Source: Clostridia bacterium (lineage in GTDB: Bacteria; Bacillota; Clostridia; Oscillospirales; Feifaniaceae). Taken from it: a stretch of 54,669 nucleotides of DNA. Both the position numbers and the translations under genes were made by a program. The notes beneath the pieces were generated by a model. That model worked only from the letters and a program-made list of their open reading frames with translations, was not told the DNA's origin and did no database searches. The stretch lies in contig JAFWXR010000055.1 in NCBI GenBank assembly GCA_017517965.1, positions 1-54,669 of the forward strand, given 5' to 3'. Shown piece by piece: positions 33,898-43,675 of this stretch. Within the stretch, counting starts at the first letter, position 1. Each line of letters starts with the position of its first letter.

Positions 33898-35268
33898 TTA
33901 CACGGTTTTAAGTGTCAACCGCTCCTGTCTGCGATACTTGCAGTACATGACACAGAACATCAACGTGTGCATTGCCAGTGTGCCTACCCATGACAGAGGG
34001 TAACACAGACACAGCATTTCAAACGTGGGATTTGCACGGAATGCCGTCACAATCCATAAAATACGTATTCCGCATACGCCTGCAACTGAAACTATCATAC
34101 TTGAAATCGATGCGCCCATACCTCTCAGTGCCCCGCTCATCGTATTCATAAGACCGCAGAGTCCGTACAAAAGACAGACGCGGATGTTTTTGAGCATACC
34201 GTATGCTATCGCCTCGGCATCCCCCGGTGCATATATGCTTATAAGCTGTCTGTTGAAAACAAACACCACCGCCGCCTGAACTGCCCACAGTAAAACACTG
34301 TACGCCACGCAGACGTACACGGTTTTTTTGATTCGGTCATATTTTTTCGCACCGTAATTCTGACTGACGAAGGCAAGTGATGCCTGATAAAATGCATTGA
34401 GCATAACGAGCAGAAACGCACCTATGTTGGCAGATGCCGTATTTCCTGCAATTGCGGCATCACCGAAGCTGTTTATGTTTGACTGTATAATTATATTGGA
34501 AAGTGAAAAAACCGAGCCCTGTATGCCGGACGGAATACCGTCACGAACTATAAGCGGAAACTGCTTTTTGTCAATGCAAAGTTTTCTTAAGTCAAGCTTT
34601 ACGGCATCCTCTTCTCTGCAGAGGATGTATACTACGGATACGGCGTTGATTAAGTTTGCTATAAGCGTCGCAATCGCAACACCTTCTGCCTTCATACCAA
34701 AGCCGACAACGAAAACGAGGTTGAGCACCACGTTTACAATACCCGACACGGTAACGATATACAAAGCGCGCTTGGTATCACCCTTCGCACGCAGAATTGA
34801 CGCACCGAAATTGTATATGAGTGAAAAAACTGAACCTACAGAATAAATCTGAAGATATATCTTAGCCTGTCCCATAACGTTGTCAGGCACGTTTATCATA
34901 TTAAGCAAAGGCTCTGCAAAACCGACACACACGAAAGCCATCAGAAGACCGCCGATAAAACTTACCAGCATTGAGGTGTGTACGATTTTACTTGCACTCT
35001 CCTTATCGCCCCGTCCGAGTGCCCTGCCTAAAACGACACTCGCACCGACAGACAGACCCATAGTAATTTCAAGCAAAAAAGCCGTGACAGAACCCGTCGT
35101 TCCGACACCTGCAAGCGCTTCACGCCCTGCATAACGTCCGACCACGATAACGTCGGCTGCGTTGTAAAAGCGCTGTAACATACCCGTCAGTATAAGCGGA
35201 ACTGCAAATTTGAATATCTTACCCCACAGCGAGCCGTGTATCATATCGATACTGTTTTTCGCTTTCAT
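33898..35268 (-). CDS. MATE family efflux transporter
   Basis: 456 residues, 12 membrane segments in two six-helix bundles. Typical MATE motifs: PLILTGMLQRFYNAADVIVVGRYAG at the N-terminus (DVIVVGRYAG), GLSVGASVVLGRALGRGD (about 75-92), GASILRAKGDTKRALY, and QNYGAKKYDRIKKT. Exports organic cations, drugs or metabolites using sodium or protons; the substrate is unknown. It follows galK with a 52-base gap and no clear terminator. Confidence 0.92.
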   Translation of the reverse strand: MKAKNSIDMIHGSLWGKIFKFAVPLILTGMLQRFYNAADVIVVGRYAGREALAGVGTTGSVTAFLLEITMGLSVGASVVLGRALGRGDKESASKIVHTSMLVSFIGGLLMAFVCVGFAEPLLNMINVPDNVMGQAKIYLQIYSVGSVFSLIYNFGASILRAKGDTKRALYIVTVSGIVNVVLNLVFVVGFGMKAEGVAIATLIANLINAVSVVYILCREEDAVKLDLRKLCIDKKQFPLIVRDGIPSGIQGSVFSLSNIIIQSNINSFGDAAIAGNTASANIGAFLLVMLNAFYQASLAFVSQNYGAKKYDRIKKTVYVCVAYSVLLWAVQAAVVFVFNRQLISIYAPGDAEAIAYGMLKNIRVCLLYGLCGLMNTMSGALRGMGASISSMIVSVAGVCGIRILWIVTAFRANPTFEMLCLCYPLSWVGTLAMHTLMFCVMYCKYRRQERLTLKTV

Positions 35269-35320
35269 TCCATCACCCCGCGCCTATGTTACCACAAGTA
35301 GCAGCAAAAGTATATAGAAT

Positions 35321-36445
35321 TTATCTAAGTTTAATCTGCATTACGCAGTTTTTGCCGAAAACTTTTTCGATTTCCTTTATGAATTTTTCCGTAAGGTGCC
35401 AGGGTGAAATCACAAGAATAGTTCCTGCAAAACCGCCGCCGTGTATACGGTATGCACCCTCATCACCGATGATATCCTGCGCTATGTTGAGTGCCAGTGC
35501 TATGGGCTGCACCGTCGGATTTGTCGGAACGTATATATTCTGCAAGTATTCGTAAGAAGAATGTCCCGACTCACGTACAAGACGCAAAAATTCTTTCACG
35601 TCGCCTCTTTCAAGCGCTTCCTTCTGCAAAACCGCCCTGTTACTCTCTTTTTCAAAATGAAGGGCACGAAGCAGTGCACGGTCACCGAGTTTTTCACGTA
35701 TTTCGCCTGCCGCACCGATGATTTTTTTACGGCTTATTTTGCAAAGTTTATCCTTGCCGAGTATTCGTGCAACGGCAAACATATCATTCGGGATAGAGGC
35801 GTATTCAGCGTCAAGACCCTCGTGTGAAGAATGTGTATTCACAAGCAGAAAATCGTAATTTTCAAAGTTTGCATCTATTCTTTTCACTTTGGGCTTGCCT
35901 GCAAAATCGATAAACACAAGTTTTTCCTCTGCACATACAAGCTGGTCGAGCAGACCGCAGGGCTTACCGTAAAACTCCCTCTCCGCATACTGCGCCGCAA
36001 GTGCCGCATCAACTGCTTTTATCCTGCCCTTGCCATAGAATTTATCCATAAGTCTCGCAACGAGCACTCCGTATGATGCCGACGAGGAAAGACCTGCCCC
36101 TGCAGGAATGTCACTCGTGACGTAGGCATCAAAACCGCCCGTTTTTCTGCCGTTATCAATAAAATACTGACATACACCGCCGACGAATGCACCAAAACCC
36201 TCCGTCTTTTGCGGATTTTTCGCATCACACTCACAAATACCGAAGCCCTCGGAATATATGCGGATTATATTTTCATCATTTTTTGCCGCTACGGCATATG
36301 TACATCTGTCTATGCCCGAGGCGAGAACGCAACCACCGTTATGGTCGGTATGATTTCCGCCTATCTCAACCCTGCCGGGTACGGATATTTCTACCGTTTC
36401 GTTACTATTTTTAAACTGTTTATAGAATTTCGTCTTTAACTGCAT
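35321..36445 (-). CDS. galK: Galactokinase (GHMP kinase)
   Basis: 374 residues from the ATG at 36445 (MQLKTKF), which has AGGAGA seven bases upstream; an ATG at 36451 is too close to that site. Galactokinase signature PGRVEIGGNHTDHNGG (about 23-38), the GHMP ATP-loop PAGAGLSSSASYG (about 112-124) and the C-terminal RIHGGGFAGTILV. Phosphorylates galactose at C1. Its start overlaps the end of mfd. No other Leloir pathway genes are nearby. Confidence 0.92.
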   Translation of the reverse strand: MQLKTKFYKQFKNSNETVEISVPGRVEIGGNHTDHNGGCVLASGIDRCTYAVAAKNDENIIRIYSEGFGICECDAKNPQKTEGFGAFVGGVCQYFIDNGRKTGGFDAYVTSDIPAGAGLSSSASYGVLVARLMDKFYGKGRIKAVDAALAAQYAEREFYGKPCGLLDQLVCAEEKLVFIDFAGKPKVKRIDANFENYDFLLVNTHSSHEGLDAEYASIPNDMFAVARILGKDKLCKISRKKIIGAAGEIREKLGDRALLRALHFEKESNRAVLQKEALERGDVKEFLRLVRESGHSSYEYLQNIYVPTNPTVQPIALALNIAQDIIGDEGAYRIHGGGFAGTILVISPWHLTEKFIKEIEKVFGKNCVMQIKLR

Positions 36446-39400
36446 TTTCATTCTCCTTACCTTTGAAGTATTCTATAACGAAAGTTTCTGCCTCGTCAAG
36501 CACGGAAAGGTTGTTTCTCGGCATAATTTTCACTATCGGCTGAGGCGAAGGCATATAGACTATCTTTCTGCCGAATTTTTCCATTGCACCCGAAAGTGCC
36601 TCAAGGTCAAGAGATGAGGCATCTATAACGATGCGGCCACCCTCCTCTTTAATTTCGGTTATGCCTGCATTAGTTGCCATATTCCGCACTAGCGATATAC
36701 GGCAGAGTGCCTCGACTTCTTTCGGAAGTTCACCGAATCTGTCGAGAAGTTCATCCTGCATATCGTCGAGTTCTTCGGGTGTATCTATTACCGCAATTTT
36801 CTTATAAATATCAATCCTTGCCGCCTGACTTTCGATATAATCAAACGGTATGTGCGCCGACAGAGGAATGTCAAACACACATTCGACCTTTTCGGCGGTG
36901 ACTTCACCTTTTTTGAGTCTTACCGCCTCGTCAAGAAGTTTGACGTATAAATCGTATCCGACCGATTCAAGATGACCGCTCTGCTGTGCACCGAGGATGT
37001 TGCCTGCACCCCTAATTTCAAGGTCACGCATTGCAACTTTAAATCCGCTTCCGAATTCGGTAAATTCCCTTATTGCAGAAAGCCTCTTTTCCGCATCCTC
37101 GGAAAGTGCCCTGCCCTTTCTGTAGGTGAGATAGCAAAATGCCCTTCTGTGACTTCTGCCCACTCGTCCTCGAAGCTGATACAACTGTGCAAGCCCCATT
37201 CTGTCGGCATCCTCAACTATAAGCGTATTTGCGTTTGATACGTCTATACCCGTTTCGATTATTGTCGTACACACGAGTATATCCGTTTCACCTGAAATGA
37301 CACTGTCCCATATTTCCGAAAGTTCCTGCTCACTCATCTTGCCGTGTGCGGTGCGTATATTCGCATCGGGTATCTGCTGCGCAATCTTTGCCGCCGTCAA
37401 CTCTATCGAATCAACACGGTTGTGAAGATAGAATATCTGTCCTCCACGACGAAGTTCCTGCCTCATCGCCTCGCAGAGCAGTGTAAAGTCGTATTCCATT
37501 ACATAGGTCGAAACGGGCTGTCTGTCACGTGGCGGTTCCTCTATAAGTGACATATCACGTATGCCCGAAAGCGCCATACTGAGCGTTCTCGGAATGGGCG
37601 TTGCGGTAAGCGTCAGGCTATCGACGTTTTTGGATATTTCCTTGAGCCTCTCCTTATGTGCAACGCCAAACCGCTGTTCTTCATCTACAACGACGAGACC
37701 GAGGTCCTTGAATTTTATATCCTTTTGTATGAGTCGGTGTGTGCCGACGATTACGTCTATTTCACCGCGTTTTAATTTGCGAATTATTTCCTCCTGCTGA
37801 GATTTGGTGCGATATCTTGAGAGCACCTCGACGTTTACGGGTATGCCCGAAAAACGTGCTAAAATCGTCTGAAAATGCTGCCATGCGAGAATGGTTGTAG
37901 GCACTAATATTGCCGCCTGTTTACCGTCGTTCACACATTTGAACATGGCACGGAGTGCAACCTCCGTCTTGCCGAAGCCGACGTCGCCGCAGAGCAGACG
38001 CTCCATAGGCACGCTGCTTTCCATATCACGCTTGATTTCTTCTACCGAACGAAGCTGATCCTCCGTTTCCTCGTACTCAAATCGCTCCTCAAACTCCTTC
38101 TGCCACTCGCTGTCAGGTGTAAAGGCATATCCTTTTACACTTTGACGTGCAGCATAGAGTTCAAGCAGTTCGTCCGCCATATCGGCAACCGCACGTTTTA
38201 CCCTTGCCTTTGTTCTTGCCCAGTCAGTTCCGCCGAGTTTTGAGAGTTTTACCTTGGTATCCGTATCCCCCGACACGTATTTTGATATAAGGTCAAGCTG
38301 ATTCGTGGGGATGTAAAGCACGTCTGTGTCCGAATATTTAAGTTTGATGTAGTCCTTGGTAATACCGCCGACAACGAGTTTTTCAATGCCGAGATATTTA
38401 CCGATACCGTGATTTATATGCACGATATAGTCACCGGGAACAAGGTCGTTATACGACTTGATACGCTCCGTTCCTTCGGGCAGTTTTCTGCGTTTTTTAA
38501 CCTTTGTCCGACTCTTTCTGTCACAGAGCAGGGCAAGACGCATATCCGTTATTTCCATACCGCCCGTAACGTCGAGCACGCAGACCTTTGCCCTTGCACC
38601 GCGTTCTTCAAGCATCTGCTCCATAATCGGTGCTCGTTTTTCGTCCTTTACGGCAACGTATACCTCGTAACCGTTGTCGGTGTAGGCAAATATATCGTCA
38701 CAAAGCAATTTTATATCGTCGTTCGTGCCGAGCTGTTTGCCGACAAACGCCTGAATATCTTTGGGTTTTATGTTTTTATACGAATGTAAAAAGTTATCAA
38801 GCAAAACCGTCGGGTGTTCTTCTATCGCCTTGTAGAATTCACCCTTGCCAATCGTAAAACGGCAGGTCTCTGCAAACAGAAGTCCGCGTTCTATACCGCT
38901 TTTTATATCCTCTTCAAGCAGAGAAAGGTAGTTTTTGACGGTAAGTGCCGTTTTATCCTCATCCGCTATACAAATTATGCAGTTATCGGCATAGTCAAGC
39001 AGTGTAAAGTTTTTATCCTTTACAAGTGCTGAGTACTTTTCAAAACTGCGTTCCCTGCACGTTTGCAGGATTTCTATTTCTTCTTCAATAGAACTCGTGT
39101 CTATATTCTTTTTATTATATTTTCTGTCCATTGCCGTGAGTTTTTTTATCGCAACGGCACGTTCTTCCTCAGTCGGAACAAATTCCGATGACGGAAGAAT
39201 ATTTATTTCATTTATATTTTCAATTCGGCGCTGTGTATAGACGTCAAAAGTGCCCATACAGTCAATCTCATCGCCCCAGAATTCAATTCGCACGGGCTGA
39301 GAATTTGACGGTGTGAACACATCAAGTATACCGCCACGCTTTGCAAACTGGCCCCTGCCCTCAACAAGTTCACTTCGGGTATAGCCGAGTGAAACGAGCC

Positions 39401-39863
39401 TTGAAACCGTTTCGTCTATGTCGGCAACGCCACCCGTTTTGAGTGTAAAACTGGTTTCTTTCAGCAGGGCGGTATCCGCCGTAAACTGAAGCACCGCAGG
39501 CGGTGTGGTCACAATAATATTACACTTACCGCTTATAAATTCATACAGGGCTTCTATCCTTGCAAACTCGTTTTCCCTGCTCTGCGCCTCTGCCGAAAAG
39601 AGCGTGATTTCACGTGCAGGATAAAGTTTTGCCCTGCCGTAAAAAAACGCCGATATGTTTTTATGCGCCTCGGCTGCCGCCGAATCATCGGGTGCGATAT
39701 ATATTATTTTTTTGCCCGTATCGCAAAAAAGGGCATGACAAACAAACGCCTTTTGCACACTGCCCACCCCTGTGAGCGCAACCGGCGTTTGACCTTTTTC
39801 CACACTTTGCCTTACCGCATTGTATGGCACATTATCAAGTTTTATATTAAATAACCTATCCAT
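36420..39863 (-). CDS. mfd: Transcription-repair coupling factor Mfd
   Basis: 1147 residues, full length. UvrB-like N-terminal module (about 1-340), RNA-polymerase-interacting domain (about 470-530: GDYIVHINHGIGKYLGIE), RecG-like translocase with Walker A GDVGFGKTEVALRA (about 628), DEEQ box in VVDEEQRFG, motif VI QLRGRVGRSHRRAF, and a C-terminal TRCF domain. Removes RNA polymerase stalled at DNA lesions and recruits UvrA. Overlaps pth by 8 bases and galK by about 26 bases. In Bacillus it lies between spoVC (pth) and yabM; here that block is split, with yabM about 26 kb away. Confidence 0.98.
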   Translation of the reverse strand: MDRLFNIKLDNVPYNAVRQSVEKGQTPVALTGVGSVQKAFVCHALFCDTGKKIIYIAPDDSAAAEAHKNISAFFYGRAKLYPAREITLFSAEAQSRENEFARIEALYEFISGKCNIIVTTPPAVLQFTADTALLKETSFTLKTGGVADIDETVSRLVSLGYTRSELVEGRGQFAKRGGILDVFTPSNSQPVRIEFWGDEIDCMGTFDVYTQRRIENINEINILPSSEFVPTEEERAVAIKKLTAMDRKYNKKNIDTSSIEEEIEILQTCRERSFEKYSALVKDKNFTLLDYADNCIICIADEDKTALTVKNYLSLLEEDIKSGIERGLLFAETCRFTIGKGEFYKAIEEHPTVLLDNFLHSYKNIKPKDIQAFVGKQLGTNDDIKLLCDDIFAYTDNGYEVYVAVKDEKRAPIMEQMLEERGARAKVCVLDVTGGMEITDMRLALLCDRKSRTKVKKRRKLPEGTERIKSYNDLVPGDYIVHINHGIGKYLGIEKLVVGGITKDYIKLKYSDTDVLYIPTNQLDLISKYVSGDTDTKVKLSKLGGTDWARTKARVKRAVADMADELLELYAARQSVKGYAFTPDSEWQKEFEERFEYEETEDQLRSVEEIKRDMESSVPMERLLCGDVGFGKTEVALRAMFKCVNDGKQAAILVPTTILAWQHFQTILARFSGIPVNVEVLSRYRTKSQQEEIIRKLKRGEIDVIVGTHRLIQKDIKFKDLGLVVVDEEQRFGVAHKERLKEISKNVDSLTLTATPIPRTLSMALSGIRDMSLIEEPPRDRQPVSTYVMEYDFTLLCEAMRQELRRGGQIFYLHNRVDSIELTAAKIAQQIPDANIRTAHGKMSEQELSEIWDSVISGETDILVCTTIIETGIDVSNANTLIVEDADRMGLAQLYQLRGRVGRSHRRAFCYLTYRKGRALSEDAEKRLSAIREFTEFGSGFKVAMRDLEIRGAGNILGAQQSGHLESVGYDLYVKLLDEAVRLKKGEVTAEKVECVFDIPLSAHIPFDYIESQAARIDIYKKIAVIDTPEELDDMQDELLDRFGELPKEVEALCRISLVRNMATNAGITEIKEEGGRIVIDASSLDLEALSGAMEKFGRKIVYMPSPQPIVKIMPRNNLSVLDEAETFVIEYFKGKENENAVKDEIL

Positions 39864-40446
39864 TATACCTGCTCATAGCGAGTACGGTGTCCCCCGAAAC
39901 GACAAGTTCAATCGCAGAGGCAACCCTCTCCGCCGTTTTTTCAAGAGTCTGAATATCAGCCTGTGTAAAGCTGCCGAGCACGAAATCCGCAAGATCTTCC
40001 ATTTCGGGTGGTTTCTTGCCCACGCCTATCCTCATTCGCAGAAAATCCTGCGTGCCGAGATGTGCAATTATGGATTTGAGCCCGTTGTGTCCGCCTGCAC
40101 TACCTTTGGTGCGAATGCGAAGCACACCGACGTCAAGATTGCAATCATCGCTGATTACTATTATATGCGACGGGTCTATTTTATAAAACCTCGCACAGTC
40201 TGCCACCGCCTGACCGCTGTTATTCATATAGGTCTGCGGTTTTTGCAAAAGAATCCTCTTGCCGTCATACTCAAACTCACCCATAAGCGAATAGTGCTTG
40301 ACTTTATTCACCTTTACACCGTACTTCGTTGCCATACTGTCTATCGCAATAAAGCCTGCATTATGCCGTGTATTCTGATACTTTGCACCGTAATTGCCGA
40401 GCCCCGTTACCAGATACGTCTCTTTTGAGCGTGAAAAAAATCCCAT
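39856..40446 (-). CDS. pth: Peptidyl-tRNA hydrolase
   Basis: 196 residues. Catalytic His in TRHNAGFIAID (about 22-32), Asn and Asp in YMNNSGQAV and ISDDCNLDVG, and GGHNGLKSII (about 116). Recycles peptidyl-tRNA released from ribosomes. Its ATG overlaps the stop of the acetyltransferase gene (TAATG) and its end overlaps mfd, forming a coupled trio. Confidence 0.97.
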   Translation of the reverse strand: MGFFSRSKETYLVTGLGNYGAKYQNTRHNAGFIAIDSMATKYGVKVNKVKHYSLMGEFEYDGKRILLQKPQTYMNNSGQAVADCARFYKIDPSHIIVISDDCNLDVGVLRIRTKGSAGGHNGLKSIIAHLGTQDFLRMRIGVGKKPPEMEDLADFVLGSFTQADIQTLEKTAERVASAIELVVSGDTVLAMSRYNG

Positions 40447-41132
40447 TACTTCTTTTTACGTTCCTTCCAGTTTTCCTTGTTGACCTGCCTTGCACGTGCT
40501 ATCGCCATTGCCTTGTCGGGCACCTCGTCGGTCACCGTGCTTCCTGCCGCCGTAAGACTCGCATATCCGAGTGTTACGGGTGCAACGAGATTTGTGTTAC
40601 TGCCTATAAAACAGTCATCCCCGATAATTGTTCTGTGCTTATTCTTACCGTCGTAATTCGCAACTACGACACCGCAGCCGAAATTGACGTTCTTACCGCA
40701 ATCGGTATCACCTATATACGTGAGATGACCTGCCTTCGTGCCCTCACCCACAACTGAGTTTTTAACCTCACAGAAATTGCCGATGTGAACGTTGTCACAT
40801 ATCGTGCTGTTCGGACGCAGATGTGAATAGGGACCCATAGTCACACCGCTGCCGATGTTGCTTTTTTCGCAGACACACATAAGAATTTTCGTGTTATCGG
40901 AAACCGTACATTCATCAAGAATGGTGTCGGGCCCTATCTCACAGCCGTCACCCACCACGGTTGCACCTTTTATTATGGTGCCCCTGTGAATGATTACGTT
41001 TTTGCCGAATTTGGCTTCGGGTGAAATCGTAACCCCCGTTATATCAGTAAATTCAACGCCCTCATCAAGAAGTTTATCTATAACCTCTGCGCGTTGTCTG
41101 TTGTATTCTTCAAGTAATTCTCTTTTATTCAT
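40446..41132 (-). CDS. GlmU-like left-handed beta-helix N-acetyltransferase, no uridyltransferase domain
   Basis: 228 residues, about half of normal GlmU. It starts with a short helix and moves into hexapeptide repeats (about 35-215). The GlmU acetyltransferase-site residues are recognisable: GPYSHLRPNS, FCEVKNSVVGEGTKAGHLTYIGD and GCGVVVANYDGKNKHRT. The pyrophosphorylase domain (LAAGxGTRM) is wholly missing, and the start codon is a normal ATG with GGAGGTG upstream, so this is a free-standing gene, not a window or frame break. Probably acetylates glucosamine-1-phosphate. It precedes pth as full-length glmU does in Bacillus. Confidence 0.85.
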   Translation of the reverse strand: MNKRELLEEYNRQRAEVIDKLLDEGVEFTDITGVTISPEAKFGKNVIIHRGTIIKGATVVGDGCEIGPDTILDECTVSDNTKILMCVCEKSNIGSGVTMGPYSHLRPNSTICDNVHIGNFCEVKNSVVGEGTKAGHLTYIGDTDCGKNVNFGCGVVVANYDGKNKHRTIIGDDCFIGSNTNLVAPVTLGYASLTAAGSTVTDEVPDKAMAIARARQVNKENWKERKKK

Positions 41133-41192
41133 AAAGACAACACCTCCACAGACAATATTATATCGAAATATGAAAATAAAACAACTCTTTTC

Positions 41193-41221
41193 TTGACATT
41201 ATAAATGTTTTCTATTAAAAT
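41193..41221 (+). promoter_or_regulatory. glyS promoter
   Basis: TTGACA (41193-41198), 17-base spacer, TAAAAT (41216-41221). Predicted leader before glyS is only about 30 bases, so there is no room for a T-box. Confidence 0.75.
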
Positions 41222-41257
41222 ACCTTTTATATAAATATTATTTAAGGGGCGAGTGTT

Positions 41258-42634
41258 TTGGATAACAATTTGAAAACTATGGACAAAATCGTAACTCTCT
41301 GCAAGGGCAGAGGTTTCGTTTACAGCGGTTCAGAGATATACGGCGGTCTTGCTAATACGTGGGACTACGGTCCGCTCGGCGTTCTTTTCAAGAACAACGT
41401 AAAGAATGCATGGCTTAAGCGTTTCGTGCAGGAATCACCCTACAACGTAGGTCTTGACGCTGCTATTCTTATGAATCCTCAGGTATGGGTAGCTTCAGGT
41501 CACGTTGGCGGCTTCTCAGACCCTCTTATGGACTGTAAGGACTGTCATACACGTCACAGGGCTGACCATCTTATTGAAGATTTCGCAGGCATTTCAACTG
41601 CAGGCTGGTCAGATCAGGAAATGAGCGATTATATTAAGGAACACAACATTCCCTGTCCCGATTGCGGTAAGACCAATTTCACGGATATAAGAAAGTTTAA
41701 CCTTATGTTCAAGACCTTCCAGGGTGTTACGGAAGATTCAAAGAACGAACTCTTCCTACGTCCTGAAACTGCACAGGGTATTTTTGTAAACTTCAAGAAT
41801 ATTGCAAGAACTACAAGAAAGAAAATTCCTTTCGGTGTAGGTCAGATAGGTAAATCCTTCAGAAATGAAATTACCCCCGGTAACTTCACCTTCAGAACGA
41901 GAGAATTTGAGCAGATGGAGCTTGAATTCTTCTGCAAGCCCGGTACGGACCTTGAGTGGTTTGCATATTGGAAGGATGCCTGCAAGCAGTTCCTTCTCGA
42001 CCTTGGTATGAAGGAGGAAAATCTGCGTCTTCGTGATCACGAGCAGGCAGAGCTTTCACACTATTCAAATGCTACGACGGACTTTGAGTTCCTCTTCCCG
42101 TTCGGTTGGGGCGAACTCTGGGGTATTGCCGACAGAACTGACTTTGACCTTACACAGCATCAGAATACGAGCGGCGAGTCTATGGAATATTTCGATCCCG
42201 TTACAAACGAGCACTATATTCCCTACGTTATCGAGCCGTCACTCGGTGCTGACCGTGTTGCACTTGCATTCCTCGTTGATGCATATGATGAAGAGACGGT
42301 TGGTGAAAACGATACCCGTGTCGTTCTTCGTCTGCATCCTGCACTTGCACCCTTCAAGGCTGCAATTCTTCCCCTTTCAAAGAAGCTTTCCGACAAGGCT
42401 ATGGATATCTATGCTGACCTTGCAAAAGATTTCTCCGTTGACATTGACGATGCAGGCTCAATAGGCAAGCGTTACAGAAGAGAAGATGAAATCGGTACTC
42501 CCTACTGTATCACGGTTGACTTTGAAACTGAAACCGACGGTTGTGTTACGGTTCGTGACAGAGATACTATGGATCAGGTTCGTATACCTGTTGCAGAGCT
42601 TAAAGCTTATCTTGCAGAAAAGGTAAGATTCTAA
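41258..42634 (+). CDS. glyS: Glycyl-tRNA synthetase (single-chain class II, alpha2)
   Basis: 458 residues. Starts at TTG (41258) with AAGGGG eight bases upstream; an ATG at 41279 would remove seven residues. Motifs: [21 protein letters not shown] at the N-terminus, insertion with CxxC pairs (CKDC, CPDC), class II motif 2 region [23 protein letters not shown], and anticodon-binding C-terminal domain. This is the eukaryote/archaea-like homodimer type also used by many Firmicutes. Codon use suggests high expression. Confidence 0.97.
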   Translation: MDNNLKTMDKIVTLCKGRGFVYSGSEIYGGLANTWDYGPLGVLFKNNVKNAWLKRFVQESPYNVGLDAAILMNPQVWVASGHVGGFSDPLMDCKDCHTRHRADHLIEDFAGISTAGWSDQEMSDYIKEHNIPCPDCGKTNFTDIRKFNLMFKTFQGVTEDSKNELFLRPETAQGIFVNFKNIARTTRKKIPFGVGQIGKSFRNEITPGNFTFRTREFEQMELEFFCKPGTDLEWFAYWKDACKQFLLDLGMKEENLRLRDHEQAELSHYSNATTDFEFLFPFGWGELWGIADRTDFDLTQHQNTSGESMEYFDPVTNEHYIPYVIEPSLGADRVALAFLVDAYDEETVGENDTRVVLRLHPALAPFKAAILPLSKKLSDKAMDIYADLAKDFSVDIDDAGSIGKRYRREDEIGTPYCITVDFETETDGCVTVRDRDTMDQVRIPVAELKAYLAEKVRF

Positions 42635-42650
42635 TTTTACGGAGGCGACG

Positions 42651-43124
42651 ATGGAGAGGATAGATAAAGTAAATTACTATCTTGATATAGCGGATACGGT
42701 GCTTGAGAGAAGCACCTGTCTTCGCCGTAAATACGGTGCTATAATCGTGAAAAACGATTCTATTATATCAACGGGATACAACGGTGCTCCCAGAGGCAGA
42801 AAAAACTGTAACGACCTTAATTTCTGTCTGAGAGAGTCTATGGGTGTCCCCTCGGGACAGAGGTATGAACTTTGCAGAAGCGTTCACGCCGAAGCAAATG
42901 CAATTATCGCCGCCGCGAGAAACGATATGATAGGCGGTACGCTCTATCTCTCGGGCCGTGATGCAAGGACGGGAGAACTTATTGAGGCTGACCCCTGTTC
43001 CATGTGCCGCCGTACCATTTTGAATGCAGGTATCGCAAAGGTCGTATGCCGTGTCTCCGAAACCGAGTACAAGGTGGTTGACCCTGCACAGTGGATTGAA
43101 GAGGACGATACCGTCGCAAAATAA
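42651..43124 (+). CDS. Deoxycytidylate/cytidine deaminase family (ComEB-like dCMP deaminase)
   Basis: 157 residues. Zinc site motifs are HAEANAI (about 82-88) and PCSMC (about 116-120), with SKC-like N-terminal region LRRKYGAIIVKND and TGYNGAPRG characteristic of dCMP deaminases. Converts dCMP to dUMP for thymidylate synthesis. 16 bases after glyS with its own GGAGG site, so likely in the same transcript. Confidence 0.92.
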   Translation: MERIDKVNYYLDIADTVLERSTCLRRKYGAIIVKNDSIISTGYNGAPRGRKNCNDLNFCLRESMGVPSGQRYELCRSVHAEANAIIAAARNDMIGGTLYLSGRDARTGELIEADPCSMCRRTILNAGIAKVVCRVSETEYKVVDPAQWIEEDDTVAK

Positions 43125-43130
43125 ATTTAC

Positions 43131-43155
43131 GGGGGACTCAAAGTCCCCCTTATTG
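43131..43155 (+). terminator. Hairpin between deaminase and flavin reductase genes
   Basis: Arms GGGGGACT and AGTCCCCC with a 3-base loop, followed by TTATTG. Strong stem but poor T run; may give partial termination or protect the 3' end. Confidence 0.55.
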
Positions 43156-43171
43156 ATAGGAGATAATTATT

Positions 43172-43675
43172 ATGTTCAGAAACGTAGACGTGGGTTCATA
43201 TGAATGCAACCCCTTTAACGAAATCAGCAAGACGCATTTTTTAGTTACTGCAGGTACGAAGGATGCCTTCAATACCATGACGGCAGGCTGGGGCGGTTAC
43301 GGCGTTATGTGGTACAAAAACATTGCCGTTTCGGTAATCCGTCCCACAAGATACACCAAGAAATTCGTTGATGAAAACGAGTATTTTTCAATGTGCTTCT
43401 TCGGCGATGACAAGAAGGCTGCCGTTGCATACTGCGGTGTCAATTCAGGAAGGGACGTTGACAAGTGCAAGGAGTGTAATTTAACACCCGTGTTCGACAA
43501 GGCTGCCCCCTATTTTGCCGAAGCAAAAAAGGTTATCATCTGCAAAAAGGTATACGTTGATGAAATCAAGCCCGAAAAGTTCCTCGATGCTTCACTCGAC
43601 GACAAGTGGTATCCCTTAAAGGATTATCATACGGTTTACGCAGGCGAAATCGTGGAGATTCTCGTAAATGATTAA
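43172..43675 (+). CDS. Flavin reductase-like domain protein
   Basis: 167 residues. FMN-binding split-barrel with FLVTAGTKDAFNTMTAGWGGYGVMW (split as NTMTAGWGGYG), RPTRYTKKFVDEN and YFSMCFFGDD. Family members are small flavoproteins, often FMN reductases or FMN carriers. It has AGGAG before the ATG and overlaps the aminotransferase start by 8 bases. Confidence 0.88.
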   Translation: MFRNVDVGSYECNPFNEISKTHFLVTAGTKDAFNTMTAGWGGYGVMWYKNIAVSVIRPTRYTKKFVDENEYFSMCFFGDDKKAAVAYCGVNSGRDVDKCKECNLTPVFDKAAPYFAEAKKVIICKKVYVDEIKPEKFLDASLDDKWYPLKDYHTVYAGEIVEILVND

